5,089 nt of DNA. Source: Thermacetogenium sp. UBA4966. Its GTDB lineage: Bacteria > Bacillota > DSM-12270 > Thermacetogeniales > Thermacetogeniaceae. The notes under the pieces are model-generated. The model searched no databases. It worked only from the letters and a program-made list of their open reading frames with translations, and was not told the DNA's origin. Of the stretch, positions 1-5,089 are shown piece by piece. Location: assembly GCA_002397275.1 (NCBI GenBank), contig DHAA01000010.1:1095-6183 (forward strand), written 5' to 3'. The first letter of the stretch is position 1; each line of letters opens with the position of its first letter. A program made the translations under genes and the position numbers.

Positions 1-170
1 TCCCGCTCCGGGTAGTCGAGGACCTTCAGGATGCGGTAGCTTAGATTAGCCACATGACGGGCGTGTTCCTCATCATGGGTAATGGCCAGCATGGTCGCCA
101 GGTATTCGTGCACTTTTTTCATGAGTACCTCTACTTCCCGGTTCTGCTGGACATCCTCAAGCCTGATCAC
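1..170 (-). CDS. Probable HD-domain protein, N-terminal part only (gene runs off the left edge)
   Basis: The first 56 codons are visible. The translation contains HDEEHARHVANLSYRILKVL (about residues 32-51), which resembles the first conserved helix of HD-superfamily metal-dependent phosphohydrolases, with His36 as the candidate first metal ligand. The diagnostic His-Asp pair would lie beyond the window, so the family call is provisional and the substrate is unknown. The start is ambiguous. A GTG at 170-168 overlaps the purD stop as GTGA, and the codon just before it is TTG (173-171), 7 nt after the strong Shine-Dalgarno AAAGGGGG (188-181); a TGA lies two codons further upstream. An internal ATG (122-120, residue 17) also has its own AGAGG site 5 nt away. 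There is no terminator between purD and this gene, so co-transcription and translational coupling with purD are likely. A cytoplasmic protein is assumed, as no signal peptide is seen. Confidence 0.5.
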   Translation of the reverse strand, partial: MIRLEDVQQNREVEVLMKKVHEYLATMLAITHDEEHARHVANLSYRILKVLDYPER

Positions 171-1447
171 CAATTCTCAACCCCCTTTTTCAGCGCCCTG
201 TGGGCGATGTCCTTTCGATAATGAAGACCGTCGAAGCAAACCTTTTCCGCACCGGCATAAGCGCTCTGCACCGCTTCTTCAATTGTGGCCCCCAAGCCGG
301 TAACGCCGAGCACCCTGCCCCCGTCGGTCAGCAAGCGCCCATCCACGACTGTTGTCCCGGCATGGAAAGCGAGAACATCAGGGGGCAATTGCTCCAGCCC
401 TGTAATTTCCTTCCCTTTCACATAGGGTCCGGGATAGCCGCCCGATGCCAGAACTACACACACAGCGGCCCGGGGATCCCACTCCAATTGAACGCCTTCC
501 AGGCGCTCATCCACCACTGCCTCCATCACCTCCAGGAGATCCGTTTTCAAGCGAGGCAAAACCGCCTGCGTTTCCGGGTCGCCAAAACGGCAGTTGAATT
601 CCAGCACATAAACGCCTTTCGCCGTGAGCATCAAACCGGCGTAGATAACCCCCTTGTACTTAATCCCATCGTCGCGCAAACCGTAAATGACCGGCGCCAA
701 AATATCATGCAAGACGCGGGCCTGGAGTTCCCCGGTATAAACAGGCGCCGGAGAATAAGCGCCCATACCTCCGGTATTAGGCCCCTGATCACCGTCATGG
801 ATTCGTTTATGATCCTGGGAAGCGGCCAAAGGCCTGATCGCTTGGCCATCCGTAAAGGCGAGCACGCTTACTTCCTCGCCTTGTAAGAATTCTTCAACCA
901 ACACCGAGGCGCCCGCTTCTCCAAACGCTCGCTTCTCCATGACCAGCCTGACGGCTGCTTCCGCTTCTTCGGTGTTATTAGCGACGATTACCCCTTTTCC
1001 CGCAGCGAGGCCGTCGGCCTTGACCACACAGGGACCGCCCAGCCCCCTCACATAGGCGAGCGCTTGGGCAGTGTCCTGGAAAACAGCGGAGGCAGCTGTA
1101 GGGACGCCGTATTTAGCCATCATTTCTTTAGCAAAAACCTTGCTCCCTTCCAAAAGCGCCGCCTTGCCGCGAGGGCCGAACAGCCTGAGGCCGCGGGAAG
1201 CAAATAGATCACCGATACCGGCCACAAGGGGAATTTCCGGCCCCACCACGGTCAAGCCGATCCCTTCCTTCTCTGCGAATTCTGCCAAACCATCGATATC
1301 CTCTGCGGCGATGGGAATGCACTCTGCCTCGTTAGCAATCCCCCCGTTGCCGGGGGCGCAATAGATCTTATCCACCCGCGGGCTTTTGCTCAGCTTCCAA
1401 ACAAGGGTGTGCTCCCGCCCGCCGCTGCCCACAACCAGAACCTTCAT
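167..1447 (-). CDS. purD: Phosphoribosylamine-glycine ligase (GAR synthetase)
   Basis: PurD catalyses step 2 of purine synthesis: phosphoribosylamine + glycine + ATP give glycinamide ribonucleotide. The 426-residue product matches the family length. Motifs in order: GSGGREH (7-13) and PGNGG (32-36) of the N-terminal domain; VVGPE (67-71); the ATP-grasp glycine-rich loop KADGLAAGKGV (143-153); DHKR (212-215); GPNTGGMGAYSPAP (222-235); the metal-binding LEFNCRFGDPETQ (282-294); and ASGGYPGPY (334-342) of the C-terminal domain. The ATG at 1447-1445 is chosen because MKVLVVGSGGREH is the canonical N-terminus and AGGGAGGT (1460-1453) lies 5 nt upstream. The reading frame stays open upstream to 1576, but that extension overlaps purH and spans repeat sequence, so it is not credible as protein. 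The gene follows purH after 76 nt and its stop overlaps the next gene. The last residues (KKGVENW) extend slightly past the usual family end and share bases with the downstream ribosome binding site. Confidence 0.97.
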   Translation of the reverse strand: MKVLVVGSGGREHTLVWKLSKSPRVDKIYCAPGNGGIANEAECIPIAAEDIDGLAEFAEKEGIGLTVVGPEIPLVAGIGDLFASRGLRLFGPRGKAALLEGSKVFAKEMMAKYGVPTAASAVFQDTAQALAYVRGLGGPCVVKADGLAAGKGVIVANNTEEAEAAVRLVMEKRAFGEAGASVLVEEFLQGEEVSVLAFTDGQAIRPLAASQDHKRIHDGDQGPNTGGMGAYSPAPVYTGELQARVLHDILAPVIYGLRDDGIKYKGVIYAGLMLTAKGVYVLEFNCRFGDPETQAVLPRLKTDLLEVMEAVVDERLEGVQLEWDPRAAVCVVLASGGYPGPYVKGKEITGLEQLPPDVLAFHAGTTVVDGRLLTDGGRVLGVTGLGATIEEAVQSAYAGAEKVCFDGLHYRKDIAHRALKKGVENW

Positions 1448-1452
1448 CTCGT

Positions 1453-1472
1453 ACCTCCCTAAAAATAGAGGT
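1453..1472 (-). promoter_or_regulatory. purD ribosome binding site inside a possible small hairpin
   Basis: In the transcript, ACCTC (1472-1468) is exactly complementary to GAGGT (1457-1453), the core of the purD Shine-Dalgarno AGGGAGGT. A U-G pair (1467/1458) can extend the stem to 6 pairs, leaving an 8-nt loop that is mostly U. Folding this way would mask the ribosome binding site of purD. The complementarity is seen directly. That it limits or regulates purD translation is inference, and ribosomes arriving from purH could open it. Confidence 0.35.
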
Positions 1473-1498
1473 CGGAAGCCGGATGTCGGAGGTCGGAA
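1471..1498. repeat. Four 7-bp tandem units, consensus GTCGGAN
   Basis: On the plus strand the purH-purD spacer reads as consecutive heptamers: GTCGGAA, GCCGGAT, GTCGGAG, GTCGGAA, then a decayed unit ACCGCGA (1499-1505). The 7-bp periodicity and shared GNCGGA core are seen directly. Short intergenic heptamer repeats of this kind occur in several bacterial genomes. Whether this one belongs to a family dispersed in this genome cannot be told from one window. Confidence 0.6.
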
Positions 1499-1520
1499 AC
1501 CGCGACATCCACAGCTTCCG
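1473..1520. repeat. Long imperfect inverted repeat in the purH-purD spacer
   Basis: CGGAAGC (1473-1479) pairs with GCTTCCG (1514-1520), and GGATGTCG (1481-1488) pairs with CGACATCC (1503-1510). The two stems are separated by an asymmetric internal loop (one base against three). The apical loop of 14 nt can add three more pairs, GGT (1491-1493) with ACC (1499-1501). The structure begins just after the purH stop and ends 13 nt before the purD Shine-Dalgarno. In the transcript a T5 run (1465-1461) follows 7 nt after the stem, too far off for a classic intrinsic terminator. It may be an mRNA stability or processing element, a weak attenuator, or simply the remains of a palindromic repeat. Confidence 0.65.
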
Positions 1521-1523
1521 CCT

Positions 1524-3122
1524 TCAGTGCTTGAAGTGGCGTCTCCCGGTGAACACCATGGCCATCCCCGCGGCATCGGCAGCGGCGATCACCTCTTCAT
1601 CTCTGATGGAACCGCCGGGCTGGATCAAAGCTGTTATCCCGTTTTGAGCTGCGTATTCGATGGTGTCCGGGAAGGGCAAAAACCCATCGGAGGCCATGAC
1701 CGCTCCCCTGGCCCTTTCCCCGGCCTTGGTCAGGGCAATTCTGGCGGCCGCCACACGGCTCACCTGTCCGCCGCCGATCCCCAGGGTCTGCCTTTCTCTG
1801 GCCACAACAATTCCATTGGAGAAGACGTGTCTGACCACGATCCAGGAGAAAAGCAGGTCGTCCCACTCATCTGCGGAGGGCGATCTCTTGGTAGCCGTAT
1901 TAAACGTCTGCCGCAAGGATCCTACATCACCCAAACTATCGGCATCCTGCAGCAGAAAACCGCCGCCGACGCGCTTGACATCAACTGTTTGCTTTAGTTC
2001 GGCGAGCTCGCCTGTACACAGAATACGCAAATTTTTCTTGCTTCTTAAAATTGTCAGAGCTTCCTCACTGAACGCCGGGGCAATAACCGCCTCCAGGAAG
2101 GTTTCCGCCATGGCCGCCGCAGTTTCCTTGTCCACTGTGCGGTTTAACCCGACGACCCCTCCGTAGGCAGCTACAGAATCCGCCTCGTACGCCCTTCTGT
2201 ATGCCTCCGCAAGGCCGCCGGCCATAGATACCCCCGACGGCGTATTGTGCTTGATCACCACCGCGGCAGGCGCCTCAAACTCGGCTGCTATGGACAGAGC
2301 CGCATTCAGGTCGAGAATATTGTTGAACGAGAGTTCTTTGCCATAGAACTGCCTCGCTCCGGCTACCCCACAGGGCGGTACGGAATCATCCCTGTAGAAA
2401 GCGGCGCCCTGGTGCGGGTTTTCGCCATAACGCAGGTCTTTAATTTTAGCCAGAGGCAAAAAGAGGTGTGCGGGAAACCTCGCCTCTGTAGGGGGGATTG
2501 TTTCCTCCTGCCGGATAATTACACCGGAAAGGTAGTTAAAGACAGCGGCGTCATACTGAGCCGTATGCCGGAAGGCTTCCTGCGCCAGCATCAGCCTGGT
2601 GGCAAGGCTAACCCCCCCCCGCCGGCGGAGTTCCTGTATAATTTGCTCATAGCGGTTAGGGTTCACCACAACCGTTACTCTGGGGAAATTTTTTGCTGCG
2701 GCGCGCAGCATAGCCGGCCCCCCGATGTCGATCTGCTCCAGGGCCTTGCTCACAGGCGCTCCCTGATGTGAAACAGTCTCCTGAAAGGGATAAAGATTGA
2801 CAACGACCATATCGACCTGTTCGATCCCCAGCTCTTTAAGCTGTGCCTTGTCCTCCGGAATGTCTCTTGCCAGGATCCCGGCGTGTATTTTCGGATGAAG
2901 AGATTTAACACGGCCTCCCAGAATCTCCGGAAAACCGGTTACCTTTTCCACACGCTCTACCGCAACACCGGCTTCCTCCAGGGCGCGCGCCGTTCCGCCT
3001 GTAGAAATCAAATGGTAGCCCAGTTCAACGAGAGCTGAGGCGAATTCTGCAATCCCTTGTTTATCAGAAACACTGATTAATGCTCTTTTACTTGCTTGTC
3101 TCATGCTACCCGTTTCAGTCAC
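1524..3122 (-). CDS. purH: Bifunctional AICAR formyltransferase / IMP cyclohydrolase
   Basis: PurH carries out the last two steps to IMP: formylation of AICAR with 10-formyltetrahydrofolate, then ring closure of FAICAR. The 532-residue product is slightly longer than the usual 510-525. The N-terminal MGS-like cyclohydrolase domain spans about 12-150, with RALISVSDK (13-21), STGGTARALEEAGV (40-53) and GGRVKSLHPKIHAGIL (69-84). The formyltransferase part follows, with LRYGENPHQGAAFY (230-243), the catalytic Lys-His in VIKHNTPSGVS (289-299; many bacterial homologues have NPCG here), SNGIVVARERQTLGIGGGQ (435-453), and the C-terminal signature DGFLPFPDT (479-487) to FTGRRHFKH (524-532). The GTG at 3122-3120 is chosen because AAGGGGG lies 9 nt upstream. 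An internal ATG (3104-3102, residue 7) has a weaker site. The start overlaps purN by 8 nt, suggesting translational coupling. A run of nine G lies at codons 168-171. Confidence 0.97.
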   Translation of the reverse strand: MTETGSMRQASKRALISVSDKQGIAEFASALVELGYHLISTGGTARALEEAGVAVERVEKVTGFPEILGGRVKSLHPKIHAGILARDIPEDKAQLKELGIEQVDMVVVNLYPFQETVSHQGAPVSKALEQIDIGGPAMLRAAAKNFPRVTVVVNPNRYEQIIQELRRRGGVSLATRLMLAQEAFRHTAQYDAAVFNYLSGVIIRQEETIPPTEARFPAHLFLPLAKIKDLRYGENPHQGAAFYRDDSVPPCGVAGARQFYGKELSFNNILDLNAALSIAAEFEAPAAVVIKHNTPSGVSMAGGLAEAYRRAYEADSVAAYGGVVGLNRTVDKETAAAMAETFLEAVIAPAFSEEALTILRSKKNLRILCTGELAELKQTVDVKRVGGGFLLQDADSLGDVGSLRQTFNTATKRSPSADEWDDLLFSWIVVRHVFSNGIVVARERQTLGIGGGQVSRVAAARIALTKAGERARGAVMASDGFLPFPDTIEYAAQNGITALIQPGGSIRDEEVIAAADAAGMAMVFTGRRHFKH

Positions 3123-3810
3123 AGACAGGTACCCCCTTAATAATATCTTTGATCTTCAGCCATTCCAAAACACAGTCCCCGGGCTGCAGCGGGATCCTTC
3201 CTTCCCAATTGATGATCACCCGCCTCCCCTCGAGGCTCAGCCTTCCCTCAGCGAGAAGCTGTAATGCCGCCGGGTAAGTAAGGTGCTCTTTGGCCAGAAT
3301 TCGTTTGGCCAGCGCTTCCGGCGTATCGCTCTGGTAGACCGGAACCACCGACTGCAGGATGATCGGCCCCGCATCCACACCCGCATCGACAAAATGTACG
3401 GTACAGCCGCTGTAATGCACCCCGCGGTCAATAGCCTGGCGCTGTCCCTCCAGCCCGGGGAAAGCAGGGAGCAGAGCGGGATGTATATTGACAATTTTCC
3501 CCTGAAAAGCATTCAAAAATACTGGAGTCAGAACCCTCATAAAGCCGGCCAGAGCTATTGTATCAGCCTGGAAAGAAGAGACCTCCCGCGCAAGAGCCGC
3601 GTCATACTCTTGGCGATCAGGGCAGCCGGCCGGGTCCACAAACACAACGGGAATACTTCGTTCTCTGGCTCGCCGAAAGGCGTATGGCTCTGGCCGATCG
3701 CTGAAAACCCCAACGATCTCCATCTCCAGTGAACCCCTGGCGACAGCATCGATGATCGCCTGTAAATTTGTGCCCCGTCCGGACACCAGAACAGCAAGGC
3801 GATGTTTCAC
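3115..3810 (-). CDS. purN: Phosphoribosylglycinamide formyltransferase (GAR transformylase)
   Basis: PurN transfers a formyl group from 10-formyltetrahydrofolate to glycinamide ribonucleotide, step 3 of the pathway. The formyltransferase fold is clear: VLVSGRGTNLQAI (7-19) is the phosphate-binding loop, and FMRVLTP (90-96), NIHPALLPAFPG (108-119), SGCTVHFVDAGVDAGPII (134-151) and EGRLSLEGRRV (188-198) follow. The catalytic triad is Asn108, His110 and Asp146, matching E. coli Asn106, His108 and Asp144. At 231 residues it is longer than the usual 190-215; about 25-30 residues after the EGRRV motif form a C-terminal tail. The start is GTG (3810-3808): an in-frame TGA lies three codons upstream, and AAGGTG (3823-3818) is 7 nt away. 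The end of the gene overlaps purH by 8 nt. Confidence 0.96.
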   Translation of the reverse strand: MKHRLAVLVSGRGTNLQAIIDAVARGSLEMEIVGVFSDRPEPYAFRRARERSIPVVFVDPAGCPDRQEYDAALAREVSSFQADTIALAGFMRVLTPVFLNAFQGKIVNIHPALLPAFPGLEGQRQAIDRGVHYSGCTVHFVDAGVDAGPIILQSVVPVYQSDTPEALAKRILAKEHLTYPAALQLLAEGRLSLEGRRVIINWEGRIPLQPGDCVLEWLKIKDIIKGVPVCD

Positions 3811-3853
3811 ACTTCTTCACCTTCTTCATTGATAATACAGGCCCCCATTTTCC

Positions 3854-3940
3854 CCGGTAAGCGACCCCTCAATTCTCAACTCTGCATCGCTGCAATTTAA
3901 GGACTTCGGCGCCTGGCCCCGTTTACCGGTAACCGACCCC
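3854..3940. repeat. Degenerate direct repeat spanning the purM end and the purM-purN spacer
   Basis: CCGGTAAGCGACCCC (3854-3868) and CCGGTAACCGACCCC (3926-3940) match at 14 of 15 bases, 72 bp apart. On their left, CCCC-ATTT and CCCC-GTTT continue the similarity with small gaps. The right copy includes the last four codons and the stop of purM, plus a perfect 10-bp palindrome TTACCGGTAA (3923-3932). The left copy is noncoding, in the 112-nt spacer before purN. Between them lies GGCGCC palindromic sequence and a short 7-bp pattern (CTCAATT, CTCAACT, CTGCATC at 3868-3888). No open frame in the spacer looks real. It may be a duplication of the gene end or the remnant of a small repeat element. 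Confidence 0.55.
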
Positions 3941-4966
3941 GCAGCCCTTGATAACCTTGCCGATAATATAAGATTGCTCGCCCATCTCCCTGAGCGCTCC
4001 CCTTACCCTCTGCGCATCCTGTTGTTCGGCAATGAGCACAAAACCGATCCCCATATTGAAGACGCGATACATCTCTTCTGTGGCTATATCGCCCCTTTGC
4101 TGCAGAAAAGAGAAGATCGAAGGAACCGGCCACCCTCCGCGGTCAATAACAGCGCCCAGACCCTGAGGAAGCACCCGGGGTATGTTTTCCGTCATCCCGC
4201 CCCCTGTGATGTGCGCCGCTCCCTTGATCACCCGGCAGCCCAGCAACTCCTTTAAACGGAGAACAGGCTGGACATAGATCCTGGTGGCGGTGAGAAGCTC
4301 CTCGCCGAGGGAGTTCCCGGAGGACAAAAATTGATCGGAAACAGATAATCCGCTTTTTTTAAAGAGAACATGGCGCACCAGTGAAAAACCGTTGCTGTGC
4401 ACCCCTGCCGAAGGCAACCCGATCAGAATGTCCCCCTCGCCGATGCGGGCGCCGTCCCAGATCTCTTCTCTGTCCACTGCGCCGACGGAAAACCCCGCCA
4501 GGTCGTATTCCCCCGCCGGGTAGAAATCAGGCATTTCCGCGGTCTCCCCCCCGATCAGGGCGCAGTTCGCCTCCCGGCAGCCGGCGGCCACACCTGAAAC
4601 GACTTGCTCCGCCTGTCTTGGATCCAATTTCCCGCAGGCCAGGTAATCAAGGAAGAACAGGGGTTCGGCCCCGGTTACCAGAACGTCGTTAACGCACATC
4701 GCTACCAGATCAATCCCTACGGTATCGTGTTTTTGCAGCATCTGGGCGATTTTCAGCTTGGTGCCCACGCCATCGGTTCCGGAGACAAGCACCGGGTTCC
4801 GATAGCGGCTGGGATCAAGGGCAAACATCCCGGAAAACCCCCCTAGGCTTCCCAGCACCCCGGGGCGAACTGTAGAGGCGACATGATTTTTGATCAGGGC
4901 TACAGCCCGCTCTCCGGCGTCGATATCCACCCCGGCTTCTCTATATGATGATTGGTCTCTCTCCAT
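3923..4966 (-). CDS. purM: Phosphoribosylformylglycinamidine cyclo-ligase (AIR synthetase)
   Basis: PurM closes the imidazole ring: FGAM + ATP give aminoimidazole ribonucleotide, step 5. The 347-residue product is the normal length and has the full PurM/AIRS layout. YREAGVDIDAG (8-18) is the canonical N-terminus, followed by RPGVLGSLGGFSGMF (34-48), the nucleotide-binding GTDGVGTK (63-70), DLVAMCVNDVLVTGAEPLFF (86-105), GGETAEMP (139-146), GLPSAGVHSNGFSLVR (183-198) at the start of the C-terminal domain, AHITGGG (251-257) and VFNMGIG (302-308). The ATG start at 4966-4964 fits this N-terminus. Its Shine-Dalgarno (AAAGG, 4981-4977) is only a partial match, weaker than those of purH and purD. 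The gene sits 63 nt after purF and 112 nt before purN, both wide gaps for this otherwise compact operon. Confidence 0.97.
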   Translation of the reverse strand: MERDQSSYREAGVDIDAGERAVALIKNHVASTVRPGVLGSLGGFSGMFALDPSRYRNPVLVSGTDGVGTKLKIAQMLQKHDTVGIDLVAMCVNDVLVTGAEPLFFLDYLACGKLDPRQAEQVVSGVAAGCREANCALIGGETAEMPDFYPAGEYDLAGFSVGAVDREEIWDGARIGEGDILIGLPSAGVHSNGFSLVRHVLFKKSGLSVSDQFLSSGNSLGEELLTATRIYVQPVLRLKELLGCRVIKGAAHITGGGMTENIPRVLPQGLGAVIDRGGWPVPSIFSFLQQRGDIATEEMYRVFNMGIGFVLIAEQQDAQRVRGALREMGEQSYIIGKVIKGCGVGYR

Positions 4967-5002
4967 TTATAACCCGCCTTTTTTATCAGCTGAACAAGCT
5001 TG

Positions 5003-5024
5003 AAAAAGAAGCGTCTGCCGCTTC
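5003..5024 (-). terminator. Small hairpin with U tract between purF and purM (weak terminator or attenuator-like)
   Basis: In the transcript GAAGCG (5024-5019) pairs with CGCTTC (5013-5008) across a 5-nt loop GCAGA, directly followed by five U (5007-5003). Three preceding G (5027-5025) could pair with three of these U by wobble. This is the shape of an intrinsic terminator, but the stem is only 6 strong pairs with 4 GC pairs and the U tract is short. Because purM and the following genes clearly belong with purF, full termination here is unlikely. Partial termination, 3' end protection or processing is possible. Confidence 0.3.
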
Positions 5025-5029
5025 CCCTG

Positions 5030-5089
5030 TCACTTTTGAATTGGATAATTGCCGCAGAAACATGCGTCGCAGAAATCCGCCGACAGGAA
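5030..5089 (-). CDS. purF: Amidophosphoribosyltransferase, C-terminal end only
   Basis: Only the last 19 codons and a TGA stop are present, reading FLSADFCDACFCGNYPIQK. The FC-x-x-CF-x-G-x-YP pattern is the typical PurF C-terminus. In the B. subtilis enzyme the two cysteines of this Cys-x-x-Cys are ligands of the [4Fe-4S] cluster, so this enzyme probably carries the cluster too and is oxygen-sensitive; only two of the four ligands are in view. PurF commits PRPP and glutamine to phosphoribosylamine (step 1). Its position directly upstream of purM supports the call. A third cysteine (Cys-x-Cys) follows the pair. Confidence 0.85.
   Translation of the reverse strand, partial: FLSADFCDACFCGNYPIQK

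Noticed and set aside
171..181. Exact 11-base match CAATTCTCAAC at 171-181 and 3870-3880
   Set aside because: An 11-base match is expected a few times by chance in a 5-kb window, so although both copies lie at gene ends it is not evidence of a shared element by itself.
170..190. Possible terminator after purD from the T-rich plus-strand run at 186-190
   Set aside because: In the transcript this is an A-run leading into the Shine-Dalgarno AAAGGGGG of the next gene; there is no stem followed by U.
200..886. 228-codon open frame on the plus strand
   Set aside because: It lies wholly opposite purD, whose motifs are unmistakable. Its translation has no recognisable domain and no supporting ribosome binding site.
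1448..1576. Upstream in-frame extension of purD to 469 codons
   Set aside because: The extra 43 residues overlap purH and translate repeat sequence. The ATG at 1447 has a strong ribosome binding site and the canonical N-terminus.
1386..1997. 203-codon open frame on the plus strand
   Set aside because: Antisense to purD, the repeat-bearing spacer and purH. The translation is low in recognisable structure and fits a shadow of GC-rich codons.
2247..2771. 174-codon open frame on the plus strand
   Set aside because: Antisense to the centre of purH, with no family resemblance.
4354..4360. Seven-A run in the purM transcript, a possible slippery site
   Set aside because: It encodes Lys-Lys within a frame that continues normally to a full-length PurM. 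No alternative product in another frame and no stimulatory structure stood out.
4381..4692. Arg- and Pro-rich open frame on the plus strand
   Set aside because: The extreme Arg/Pro composition is typical of a shadow frame of a GC-rich gene; it lies opposite purM.

Overview
This window is a stretch of a de novo purine biosynthesis operon, with every gene on the minus strand. In transcription order (right to left) it holds the last 19 codons of purF, then complete purM, purN, purH and purD, then the first 56 codons of a gene that looks like an HD-domain protein and runs off the left edge. No RNA gene, insertion sequence, transposase gene or CRISPR array is visible. The plus strand carries only shadow frames of the pur genes.

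The purF-purM-purN-purH-purD order is the classic distal half of the Gram-positive pur operon. The PurF tail carries the Cys-x-x-Cys pair expected of the iron-sulfur (Bacillus subtilis type) amidophosphoribosyltransferase. Shine-Dalgarno sites are mostly strong, several starts are GTG, and GC content is moderately high (mid-50s percent by eye). Together these suggest an anaerobic, clostridia-like Firmicute, perhaps near Desulfotomaculum or Pelotomaculum. That placement is inference, since no search could be run.

Layout on the + coordinates: 1-170 HD-domain gene (5' part only); 167-1447 purD; 1448-1523 spacer with a heptamer-type repeat, a long inverted repeat and a possible Shine-Dalgarno-masking hairpin; 1524-3122 purH; 3115-3810 purN (overlaps purH by 8 nt); 3811-3922 spacer with a degenerate direct repeat; 3923-4966 purM; 4967-5029 spacer with a small hairpin followed by a U tract; 5030-5089 end of purF.

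The products cover step 1 (PurF), step 2 (PurD, GAR synthesis), step 3 (PurN, GAR formylation), step 5 (PurM, AIR synthesis) and steps 9-10 (PurH, AICAR to IMP). Genes for the other steps (purE, C, B, S, Q, L and so on) would be expected upstream, beyond the right edge. The enzymes look intact and ordinary. The less ordinary material is in the three intercistronic spacers, which hold repeat-derived and foldable sequence, and in the HD-domain gene overlapping the purD stop. I see no sign of a new multi-gene system here.
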